This document shows, one piece after another, positions 15,885 through 22,842 of a DNA stretch of 64,000 nt. Made by a program: the position numbers and the translations under genes. Within the stretch, counting starts at the first letter, position 1; each line of letters begins with the position of its first letter. The stretch is from assembly GCF_900156315.1 (NCBI RefSeq), contig NZ_FTNI01000009.1:62001-126000 (forward strand). The letters are read 5' to 3'. This DNA comes from Microbispora rosea. Lineage in GTDB: Bacteria > Actinomycetota > Actinomycetes > Streptosporangiales > Streptosporangiaceae. The notes beneath the pieces are model-generated. The model was not told where the DNA came from and did no database searches. It saw nothing but the letters and a program-made list of their open reading frames with translations.

Positions 15885-16496
15885 TCAGGTCACGATCAGC
15901 ACTTCGAGCGTGCGGGGGCCGTGCACGCCCTCGACCCGGTTCAGCTCGATGTCGCTGGTCGCCGAGGGGCCGCTGATCCAGGTCAGGGGCCGCGCGGGGG
16001 CGAGCCGGGCGACGGCGTCCGGCACGCCCGCGACGATCTGGGCGGTCCGCACCACGCACAGGTGATAGTCGGGCACCAGCGAGAGCGCCCGCCTGCCCTG
16101 GCCCGGCCCGGCGTCGAGGACGATCGTTCCGGTCTCCGCGATCGCGACCGCGCAGGTGGTGAGCACGCCGTCCACGGCGCCGAGGTCGGCGGCGCTCAGC
16201 GGCGGGTCGTCGGCGACCGCCTCCGCGTCCGCGGCGGCGAGCCACGGCGCGGGGAACCCGGCCGGCACGACGACCCGCCGCGCCCCGCGCGCGGCGAGTG
16301 ACAGCGCGACGCGCTCCGCCACGCCCGGCTCGTCCACGAGGTGGACCACGGCGTGGTAGTCGCGGACCCGCTCCTCGAACAGGCCGATCTCGCCCGGCCT
16401 CTCCGAGGGCCCGCGGTAGGCGCGGGTGATCTCGACGTCGGGCACGCCCGCGAGGGCGCGGCGGACCCGGGCGAGGATCAGGTCGCGGGAACTCAT
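15885..16496 (-). CDS. lutC: LutC-type lactate utilisation protein (LUD domain)
   Basis: 203 aa, last gene of a lutABC-type operon that oxidises L-lactate to pyruvate. LUD-domain features: starts SSRDLILARVRRALAG, central GVLTTCAVAIAETGTIVLDAGPGQGRRAL and LSLVPDYHLCVVRTAQIV, then ISGPSATSDIELNRVEGVHGP, the most conserved stretch of the family. It probably hands electrons within the LutABC complex; no cofactor motif is visible. ATG 16494-16496 overlaps the lutB TGA (ATGA). Regulation by the divergent FadR-type regulator at 18734 is inferred from the double operator before lutA. Confidence 0.9.
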   Translation of the reverse strand: MSSRDLILARVRRALAGVPDVEITRAYRGPSERPGEIGLFEERVRDYHAVVHLVDEPGVAERVALSLAARGARRVVVPAGFPAPWLAAADAEAVADDPPLSAADLGAVDGVLTTCAVAIAETGTIVLDAGPGQGRRALSLVPDYHLCVVRTAQIVAGVPDAVARLAPARPLTWISGPSATSDIELNRVEGVHGPRTLEVLIVT

Positions 16497-17908
16497 CGGC
16501 GTCCTCCGTCCGTGCGGTCCCACCACTCGCGGAACGACTCTTCCGGCATCTCCGGCAGGTCCCTGGTGTCGGTCCAGCCGGCGAGCGGCCCCGGCAACCG
16601 CCGAGGAGTGAGCCGGCGCAGCCGTCCCGCGGCGCGCTGCAGGCGCGCGAGCCGTCCCGACCGCTCGAGCACCCACCCGGCCGCCGCCATCCCGGCGCGC
16701 TCCGGCCAGGGGTGGCGGGCCCGGGACCGCAGGTCCACCAGCACGGACGGGATGTCGATGGCCACCGGGCAGACCTCGTAGCAGGCGCCGCACAGCGAGG
16801 AGGCGTACGGCAGCGAGCGGTCGAGCTCGGACCCCATGCCGCGCAGCTGCGGCGTCAGGATCGCCCCGATCGGCCCGGGATAGACCGACCCGTACGCGTG
16901 GCCGCCCGCCCGCTCGTACACCGGGCAGACGTTGAGGCAGGCCGAGCAGCGGATGCAGCGCAGCGCCTGCCGGCCCACCTCGTCGGCGAGGACGCCGGTG
17001 CGGCCGTTGTCGAGCAGCACCAGGTGGAACTCCTGGCCCTCGGCCGCGCCGGTCCACATGGAGGTGTAGGGGTTCATCCGCTCCCCCGTGGAGCTGCGGG
17101 GCAGCAGTTGCAGGAAGACCTCCAGGTCGCGCCAGGTCGGCAGCACCTTCTCTATGCCGACCACGCTGATCAGGGTGCGCGGCAGCGTGAGGCACATGCG
17201 GCCGTTGCCCTCGGACTCCAGCACGACCATCGTGCCGGTCTCGGCGATCGCGAAGTTGGCCCCGGAGATCGCCACCTTGGTCTTCAGGAAGCGCTCACGC
17301 AGGTGGAGCCTGGCCGCCTCGGCCAGCGCCGCGGGGTCGTCGGTCAGGTCCTCGGGGGCGGGCCTGCCCCAGCCGGCCATGTGCTCGGCGAAGATCTCCC
17401 GGATCTCCGCGCGGTTGCGGTGGATCGCCGGGACGAGGATGTGCGAGGGCTGGTCGTCGCCCAGTTGCACGATGAGCTCGGCGAGGTCGGTCTCGTAGGC
17501 GGTGATGCCATGCTCGAGCAGCGCCTCGTTGAGGCCGATCTCCTGGGTGGCCATCGACTTGACCTTGACGACCTCGGTCTCGCCCGTGGCCTTCACCAGC
17601 CCGGCGACGATCCGGTTGGCCTCGGCCGCGTCGGCGGCCCAGTGCACGTGGCCCCCGGCGGCCGTGACCGCCTCCTCCAGCCGCACCAGGTATCTGTCGA
17701 GATTGCGGAGCGTGTGCTCCTTGATCGCCCGGCCGGCCTCGCGCAACCCGGCCCAGTCGGGCGCCTCCGCGACGACGCTCGCCCGCCTGGCCCTGATCGT
17801 CCTGGTCGCCTTGCGCAGGTTGAACCGCAGCTGCGAGTCCCGCAGGGCTCTCGCGGCGTTGCGGGGGAAGGGCCGCGTCGGCGGCATGCCGAGGAAGGTG
17901 ACGCTCAT
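16493..17908 (-). CDS. lutB: LutB-type iron-sulfur protein of lactate oxidation
   Basis: 471 aa. N-terminal LUD domain (about 60-290; AISGANFAIAETGTMVVLESEG, LPRTLISVVGIEKVLPTW) and C-terminal ferredoxin domain with two clusters, CIRCSACLNVCPVYE and CGACYEVCPVAI, binding two [4Fe-4S] centres, followed by a DUF3390-like tail rich in Arg and Trp (SFREWWDRTDGG). Works with LutA and LutC to oxidise L-lactate to pyruvate in the cytoplasm. Its ATG overlaps the lutA stop and its stop overlaps the lutC start (both ATGA), so the three proteins are translated as a coupled unit. Confidence 0.93.
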   Translation of the reverse strand: MSVTFLGMPPTRPFPRNAARALRDSQLRFNLRKATRTIRARRASVVAEAPDWAGLREAGRAIKEHTLRNLDRYLVRLEEAVTAAGGHVHWAADAAEANRIVAGLVKATGETEVVKVKSMATQEIGLNEALLEHGITAYETDLAELIVQLGDDQPSHILVPAIHRNRAEIREIFAEHMAGWGRPAPEDLTDDPAALAEAARLHLRERFLKTKVAISGANFAIAETGTMVVLESEGNGRMCLTLPRTLISVVGIEKVLPTWRDLEVFLQLLPRSSTGERMNPYTSMWTGAAEGQEFHLVLLDNGRTGVLADEVGRQALRCIRCSACLNVCPVYERAGGHAYGSVYPGPIGAILTPQLRGMGSELDRSLPYASSLCGACYEVCPVAIDIPSVLVDLRSRARHPWPERAGMAAAGWVLERSGRLARLQRAAGRLRRLTPRRLPGPLAGWTDTRDLPEMPEESFREWWDRTDGGRR

Positions 17909-18642
17909 CGGGCCCCCGCCGTCTCGGTCGAGCAGAGGATCTCGGCCAGGTGCGTCACCCGCACGCCCGACTTCTGGCGGCCGAGCATCCCGCCGATGTG
18001 CATCAGGCAGGAGTTGTCGGCGGCGCACAGCACCTCGGCGCCGGTGTCGAGGACCGCGCGCACCTTGTCGGCGCACATCGCCGCCGACACCTCGGCGTTC
18101 TTCAGCGCGAAGGTGCCGCCGAAGCCGCAGCACTCCTCCGCGCCCGGCAGCGGCACCAGTTCGAGTCCCTTGACCTGGCGCAGCAGTGTGAGCGGACGGT
18201 CTCCCAGGTGGATGCCGCGCAGGGAGTGGCACGTCGGGTGGTAGGTGACCTTGTGGGGGAAGTAGGCCCCCACGTCGGTCACCCCTAGCACGTCGACCAG
18301 GAACTCGGTCAGCTCGTACGTCTTCGGCACGACCTGCGCCACCGCGTCGGCGAAGGGACCGGACGACCCGGCCAGCTTCGGGTACTGCTCGCGGATCATG
18401 GCCGCGCACGAGCCCGAGGGGACGACGACCGCGTCGTAGCCGCGCAGCGCCGCCACGCTGCGCCGGGCCAGCCGTACGGCCTCGTCCCGGTAGCCGGTGT
18501 TGGCGTGCATCTGGCCGCAGCAGGTCTGGGCGCGGGGGAAGTCGGCCTCGACGCCGAGGCGGCGCAGCAGGCGCACGACCGCCCGCCCGGTGTCCGGGAA
18601 GAGCGTGTCGTTGACGCAGGTGACGAACAGGGCTACCCGCAC
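17905..18642 (-). CDS. lutA: LutA-type (Fe-S)-binding CCG-domain protein
   Basis: 245 aa with two CCG domains: RAQTCCGQMHANTGY near residue 38 and EECCGFGGTFALKN near 170, each with cysteine ligands for an unusual [4Fe-4S] cluster as in heterodisulfide reductase HdrB. CDS starts VALFVTCVNDTLFPDTGRA, typical of LutA/YkgE. First gene of the lutABC operon; ATG 18640-18642. Two copies of TGGTCAGACCA lie 18 and 33 bases upstream, ideally placed for repression by the divergent GntR/FadR-type regulator. Substrate could also be glycolate, but the LutABC arrangement favours L-lactate. Confidence 0.93.
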   Translation of the reverse strand: MRVALFVTCVNDTLFPDTGRAVVRLLRRLGVEADFPRAQTCCGQMHANTGYRDEAVRLARRSVAALRGYDAVVVPSGSCAAMIREQYPKLAGSSGPFADAVAQVVPKTYELTEFLVDVLGVTDVGAYFPHKVTYHPTCHSLRGIHLGDRPLTLLRQVKGLELVPLPGAEECCGFGGTFALKNAEVSAAMCADKVRAVLDTGAEVLCAADNSCLMHIGGMLGRQKSGVRVTHLAEILCSTETAGAR

Positions 18643-18660
18643 ATGCCCTCCCGGCGTGTA

Positions 18661-18686
18661 TGGTCAGACCAAATATGGTCAGACCA
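18661..18686. promoter_or_regulatory. Double FadR/LldR-type operator between lutA and its regulator
   Basis: Two perfect copies of the imperfect palindrome TGGTCAGACCA, at 18661-18671 and 18676-18686, 15 bp apart centre to centre. TGGTnnnACCA is the known half-site geometry for FadR-subfamily regulators such as LldR and PdhR. It is in the 91-bp divergent spacer and can serve both lutABC and the regulator gene. Confidence 0.85.
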
Positions 18687-18733
18687 TACATCCTGGTGCG
18701 CCCGCGGCGACACCGGCGTCGTGAGGAGCCGAG

Positions 18734-19447
18734 GTGACCACCGGAGAACGCCGGCGTACGGACGCCCGGCCGCGCGCCTTCGAGGAGGTGCTCGCCCGCA
18801 TCGAGGAGCGGATCGCGGCCGACGGCCTGACCGTGGGCGACCGGCTCCCGGGCGAACGGCAGCTCGCCGAGCAGCTCGGCGTGGGCCGGTCGTCGGTCAG
18901 GGAGGCGCTGCGCGTGCTGGAGACCCTCGGGGTGGTCGCGTCGCAGGCCGGCCGGGGCCCGGACGCCGGGGCGGTGCTCACCTCCCGTCCGGGAGACGCG
19001 CTCACCGACCTGCTCCGGCTGCACCTCGGCCTCGCCACGCTCTCGATGCGCGAGGTGATCGACACCCGGCTGATGATCGAGCAGTGGGCGGCGGCCCGCG
19101 CGGCGGCGGCTCCCGCGCGCACCGCGACGGCACGGATGGCGGAGGCGATCGCGGCCATGGACGCCGCCCGCGACCCCGCCGAGTTCGTCGAGCACGACAT
19201 CGCGTTCCACCTCGCCCTCGCCGAGGCGGCGGGCAACCGGCTGATCGTGGCGGTGGTGCGCGCGCTGCGCGACGCCCTGCGCCGCTACGCCGTGGACGCG
19301 GTCGTACGGCTCGGCGACACCGGCGGCCTGCAGGACGACCACCGGCGCATTCACCGGGCGATCGAGGACGGCGACGCCGGAGCCGCCGCGGCCGCGGTCG
19401 CCGAGCACCTCGCCCGCGCCTATCCGGAGTCTGGCCCGGATTCATAG
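18734..19447 (+). CDS. GntR/FadR-family regulator, probable lactate repressor
   Basis: 237 aa from GTG 18734 with GAGGA-like sequence upstream. Winged-helix domain 15-85 (LTVGDRLPGERQLAEQLGV, RSSVREALRVLETLGVV) followed by an FCD ligand-binding domain (MREVIDTRLMIEQWAAARAA, DIAFHLALAEAAGN, HRRIHRAIEDGD) with the Asp/His residues that bind metal and carboxylate effectors. Divergent from lutABC with a double TGGTCAGACCA operator between, so it is most likely an L-lactate-responsive repressor (LldR type). Its TAG stop is embedded in a second, different palindrome that controls the next gene. Confidence 0.9.
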   Translation: MTTGERRRTDARPRAFEEVLARIEERIAADGLTVGDRLPGERQLAEQLGVGRSSVREALRVLETLGVVASQAGRGPDAGAVLTSRPGDALTDLLRLHLGLATLSMREVIDTRLMIEQWAAARAAAAPARTATARMAEAIAAMDAARDPAEFVEHDIAFHLALAEAAGNRLIVAVVRALRDALRRYAVDAVVRLGDTGGLQDDHRRIHRAIEDGDAGAAAAAVAEHLARAYPESGPDS

Positions 19448-19458
19448 AACGTGTTCTA
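19445..19458. promoter_or_regulatory. KstR-like operator TAGAACGTGTTCTA
   Basis: TAGAAC-GT-GTTCTA matches the KstR consensus TnnAACnnGTTnnA of the mycobacterial cholesterol regulon at every fixed position. It overlaps the stop codon of the FadR-type regulator and ends 10 bp before the GTG of the Rv3520c-type F420 enzyme. Confidence 0.6.
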
Positions 19459-19467
19459 ATCACGCGT

Positions 19468-20481
19468 GTGGCCGATGATCTGAGACTCGGGCTGAACCTC
19501 GGGTACTGGCAGCGGAACGCCGACGACGCGACCGAGGTGGTGCTGGCCGCCGAGCGCCTCGGCTACGAGTCGGTGTGGACCGCCGAGGCGTACGGCAGCG
19601 ACGCGTTCACCCCGCTGGCCTGGTATGGCGCGAGGACCAGCCGCATCAAGCTCGGCACCAGCGTCGCCCAGTTGTCCGCCCGGCCCCCGGTGACGACCGC
19701 GATGACCGCGATGACGCTCGACCACCTCACGGGTGGCCGGCTGCTGCTCGGCGTCGGCGCCTCGGGCCCGCAGGTCGTCGAGGGCTGGTACGGCCAGCCG
19801 TTCGCCGCGCCGCTCGCCCGCACCCGCGAGTACGTGGAGATCATGCGGAAGGTCTGGCGGCGGGAGGAGCCGGTGACCAGCCCGGGCCCGCACTATCCGC
19901 TTCCGCTGCCCGGCGGCCTCGGCAAGCCGCTCAAGCTGATCACCCACCCGCTGCGGCCCGAGATCCCCGTCTACCTGGGCGCGGAGGGCCCGAAGAACGT
20001 CGCGCTCGCCGCCGAGATCGGGCAGGGCTGGCTGCCGCTGTTCGCCTTCCCCGAGAAGATCGAGGCGATGTACGGCGACGCCCTGTCCGGCGCTAAACCG
20101 GCCTTCGACGTCGCCGCCATGGTCATGGTGGTCGTCACCGACGATCTGAGGGCCGCACTCGACGGCGTGAAGATGATGCTGACGCTCTACATCGGCGGCA
20201 TGGGGGCCAAGACCCGCAACTTCCACGCCGACATCATCGGCCGCATGGGCTACGCGGAGCAGGCCCGCCGCATCCAGGAGCTGTACCTGGCCGGCCGCCG
20301 TGACGAGGCGTTCGCGGCCATCCCCGACGAACTGGCCGACGGCATCGCGCTCCTCGGGCCGCTCGGCCGCATCCGGGAGCGGCTGGAGCTGTGGCGCCGC
20401 AGCCCGGTCACCACGCTGCTCGTCATGGGCCCCCGTGACGAGCCCACGCTCAGAGCCGTACGGGATCTGGTCCTCGGGTGA
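19468..20481 (+). CDS. LLM-class F420-dependent oxidoreductase, Rv3520c type
   Basis: 337 aa. Luciferase-like TIM barrel: begins DDLRLGLNLGYWQRNADDAT, then LAAERLGYESVWTAEAYGSDAFTPLAW, IKLGTSVAQLSARPP, GGRLLLGVGASGPQVVEGWYG and EIPVYLGAEGPKNVALAAEIG, the arrangement of F420-binding LLM enzymes. The opening motif and length resemble the Rv3520c group, whose mycobacterial member is linked to the steroid-degradation locus; the KstR-like palindrome overlapping its promoter region agrees with that. Start taken as GTG 19468 directly after the operator, with no leader, so the transcript may be leaderless. Its last 32 bp overlap the convergent GATase gene. Substrate unknown. Confidence 0.85.
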   Translation: MADDLRLGLNLGYWQRNADDATEVVLAAERLGYESVWTAEAYGSDAFTPLAWYGARTSRIKLGTSVAQLSARPPVTTAMTAMTLDHLTGGRLLLGVGASGPQVVEGWYGQPFAAPLARTREYVEIMRKVWRREEPVTSPGPHYPLPLPGGLGKPLKLITHPLRPEIPVYLGAEGPKNVALAAEIGQGWLPLFAFPEKIEAMYGDALSGAKPAFDVAAMVMVVVTDDLRAALDGVKMMLTLYIGGMGAKTRNFHADIIGRMGYAEQARRIQELYLAGRRDEAFAAIPDELADGIALLGPLGRIRERLELWRRSPVTTLLVMGPRDEPTLRAVRDLVLG

Positions 20482-21160
20482 GCGCGGCCCGCCCGGCGGC
20501 GGCGACGGCGAAGGCCCGCACCAGCGGGTGCGGCTGCCGTTCGGCCAGCTCGGGCTGGAACAGCGTGACCAGATAGAAGGGGTGGCCGGGCAGCTCGGCC
20601 ACCCGCGCCTCTCCTTCCTCGTCGTGGCCGGTGAAGCGCAGGCCGTGCGCCTCCAGCGTTTCGAGATAGGCGGGATCGGGGCCGTAGGAGCAGAAGTAGC
20701 GCTCCACGGTCCGGTCGGCGCCGACGATCCGCTCGGCGAGCGAGCCGGGGACGAGCCGGACCGCCGCCTCGTGACCGGCGAGGGAGCAGGCGAGCTGCCT
20801 GATCAGCGGGTCGGGGGCGGCCGGGTCGTTCTCCGCGTGGCTCACGCTCAGCCCGCACACGTGACGGGCGTACTCCAGCAGCGCGTGCTGAAAACCGGCG
20901 CAGGTGCCGAGCAGCGGGATCGCGTTCTCCCTGGCGGTCCGCGCGGCCGTGATCGCGCCCTGCTCGCTGCGGTAGGGGCTGCCGAGCAGGATCCAGACGC
21001 CGTCGAACCCGCCGAGATCCGCGACCTCGTCGGTCCTGATCCAGTAGGCGTCGAGGTCCAGCCCCTCACGCTCGCGTAGCGCGTCGAGGATGAGCGGGAT
21101 GCGGGTGTGGGAACGGACGGCGGGTGACCGGTCGCCCACCAGCGCGATGCGGGGTCTCAT
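20450..21160 (-). CDS. CTP-synthase-like class I glutamine amidotransferase domain protein
   Basis: 236 aa resembling the free-standing glutaminase domain of CTP synthase: RPRIALVGDRSPAVRSHTRIP, FDGVWILLGSPYRSEQGA, nucleophile elbow LLGTCAGFQHALLEYAR, and a C-terminal FQPELAE containing the triad Glu; the expected His appears as HPFYLVTLFQPE. Proteins of this group are common in actinobacteria without a synthetase domain and their acceptor is unknown. ATG 21158-21160 is used; a second in-frame ATG at 21167-21169 is possible, with GGAGG lying between the two. The gene is divergent from a LysR regulator, which is its most likely controller. Confidence 0.82.
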   Translation of the reverse strand: MRPRIALVGDRSPAVRSHTRIPLILDALREREGLDLDAYWIRTDEVADLGGFDGVWILLGSPYRSEQGAITAARTARENAIPLLGTCAGFQHALLEYARHVCGLSVSHAENDPAAPDPLIRQLACSLAGHEAAVRLVPGSLAERIVGADRTVERYFCSYGPDPAYLETLEAHGLRFTGHDEEGEARVAELPGHPFYLVTLFQPELAERQPHPLVRAFAVAAAGRAALTRGPDPVRL

Positions 21161-21235
21161 GACCTCCATGCTGGCGACGTGCGAACTTAATGACAAATGA
21201 TGATTTCCGGTGTTCGTATAAGGGATGCTGATGTC

Positions 21236-22078
21236 GTGGACCCTCATCTGCTGAGCACGTTCGTGACCGTGGTCGCCGAGGGGTCGTTCTCGGCCGCGGC
21301 CGACCGGCTCGGCTACACCCAGCCCGCGGTGTCCCAGCAGATCGCCGCGCTGGAGGCCGACCTCGGGGTGCCGCTGCTGACCCGCCGTCCCGTACGGCCG
21401 ACCCGGGCGGGCGAGCGCCTGCTGGAGCACGCGGGTCCGCTGCTGCTGCGGCTGCGGGCCGCGCGGGCGGACGTGGCGCGGCTGTCCGCGCAGCCGCGGG
21501 CCCTCACCGTCGCCGCAGGCCCGCTCGCCCTCACCGCGGACACGGCGGCGGCGCTGGCCGGGGTGACGACGCTGCGCATCGCGGGCGCGGCGACGGCCGT
21601 GGCGCTGGTGGCCTCGGGCGAGGCCGACCTCGCGCTGGCCGACGGCCCGGCCGCGCCCTCCGACCCGCTGAACCTCCCCGACACGGGGCCGCTCACCACC
21701 GTGGGCGTACGGGAGGAGGAGCTGGTGGTCGTGCTGCCCGAAGGACATCCGCTGGCGGGCCGGCCCGGCCTGCGGCTGGACGACCTGGCCGACGCCCTGT
21801 GGGTGGACGCCCCCGAGGTGATGCCGCTCGACCGCCTGCGCGCGGTGGCACGGCTCGACGGGCTGCGGCCCGGCATCCGTTACGAGGGCCACGACCCGGC
21901 CGTCGCGGCGCGCCTGGCCGCGGCCGGGCACGGCCTGACCCTGCTGCCCGCGTCCGCCGCGCCGTGCGGGGTCCGGGTGCCGCTGGTCGCGCCGAGGATC
22001 GTCCACCGGGTGGAACTGGTGCACGCGGCCCTTCCGCCGGGTCCCGCCGCCGAGGTCGTCCGCGCGCTCACCTCCTGA
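21236..22078 (+). CDS. LysR-family transcriptional regulator
   Basis: 280 aa from GTG 21236, preceded by AAGGGATG. N-terminal winged HTH (DPHLLSTFVTVVAEGSFSAA, RLGYTQPAVSQQIAALEADL) and a periplasmic-binding-protein-like effector domain in the remainder (EADLALADGP, EELVVVLPEGHPLAG, GHDPAVAARLAAAGHGLTLLP). A longer frame back to 21197 exists but extends beyond the normal N-terminus. Divergent from the GATase gene with a 75-bp spacer containing the arms TGCGAAC and GTTCG about 30 bp apart, a possible LysR site. Its 3' end overlaps the convergent DinB-like gene by 11 bp. Confidence 0.9.
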   Translation: MDPHLLSTFVTVVAEGSFSAAADRLGYTQPAVSQQIAALEADLGVPLLTRRPVRPTRAGERLLEHAGPLLLRLRAARADVARLSAQPRALTVAAGPLALTADTAAALAGVTTLRIAGAATAVALVASGEADLALADGPAAPSDPLNLPDTGPLTTVGVREEELVVVLPEGHPLAGRPGLRLDDLADALWVDAPEVMPLDRLRAVARLDGLRPGIRYEGHDPAVAARLAAAGHGLTLLPASAAPCGVRVPLVAPRIVHRVELVHAALPPGPAAEVVRALTS

Positions 22079-22544
22079 GCGACAGGTCGCCCACCGCGTC
22101 GGCGTAGTAGACCGACCCGCCGAGGTGGAAGGCGACCTGGCGGAGTGTCCAGCCCGCCCCGGGCGAGTGGTCGAGCTGCTCCGGGCTCAGCACCTCCAGA
22201 CGGGCCGTCCAGATCCGGGCGAGCCGGGTGAGCCTGCTGCGGGCCTCGTCGAGATCCTGCTCGGTGAACGGAGCGAGGTCGGCCGCAGTAGTGATCATCG
22301 ACGCATGCCAGTGGTCGGGCAGGGGCACGCGGCCGGCCAGCCGGTCCTCGATCTCCGCCAGATGGTCCACGAGATGGTCGGCCACCCGGCGGATCGCCTT
22401 GTGCGGGGTGTAGATCCGATCTTCCGAGGGCACCGGCAGGCCGTCCCAGGCGGTCCAGGTCGCCGCCAGGCGGAGCACGTGGTCGATCATCTCGGCCACG
22501 ACCCGCGCGGGCTCGCGGTCGTCGGTCGGCGGGGCGTCGGTCAT
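22068..22544 (-). CDS. DinB-superfamily protein
   Basis: 158 aa, four-helix DinB/mycothiol-transferase-like fold. A metal-binding His pattern is seen: RVADHLVDHLAEIEDR (about 55-70), then the late PGAGWTLRQVAFHLGGSVYYADAVGDL. In actinobacteria this family uses mycothiol as cosubstrate in isomerisation or S-transferase reactions, but the exact reaction is not predictable. ATG 22542-22544. It stands alone; its 3' end overlaps the LysR gene. The 260-bp spacer to its right shows no other gene. Confidence 0.72.
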   Translation of the reverse strand: MTDAPPTDDREPARVVAEMIDHVLRLAATWTAWDGLPVPSEDRIYTPHKAIRRVADHLVDHLAEIEDRLAGRVPLPDHWHASMITTAADLAPFTEQDLDEARSRLTRLARIWTARLEVLSPEQLDHSPGAGWTLRQVAFHLGGSVYYADAVGDLSLRR

Positions 22545-22807
22545 GAACGGCCTCCAGGGTGCGAGGGCATGTGCCCGTGCAGGCTAGGGCCGCGTCGTTT
22601 CGACGCCCGCCGAAAGGTCCTGCCGACCGTTTTCCGGAAATAGACGACCGAGCCATCCGAGGCGATCGCCCAGCTTCCGGCCCGGCTGGTCCGGAACCAA
22701 AGAGGATAAATCCAGGTAGAGGCATTACATTCGCGAGTGGGTGACGGCGTGCCGGCAAAGGGGATGTCACGAAGACGGAGGCGTCGCAGGCCCCTCCGGC
22801 CTCGCGC

Positions 22808-22836
22808 TTGACACGACCGACATATGGGTGATTTAT
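22808..22836 (+). promoter_or_regulatory. Housekeeping-type promoter for the LuxR/AAA regulator
   Basis: TTGACA at 22808-22813 is a perfect -35 element; an ATTTAT/TTTATG -10-like hexamer starts 17-18 bp later at 22831. Transcription would begin close to the ATG at 22843, implying a leaderless message. Confidence 0.5.
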
Positions 22837-22842
22837 GGATTT

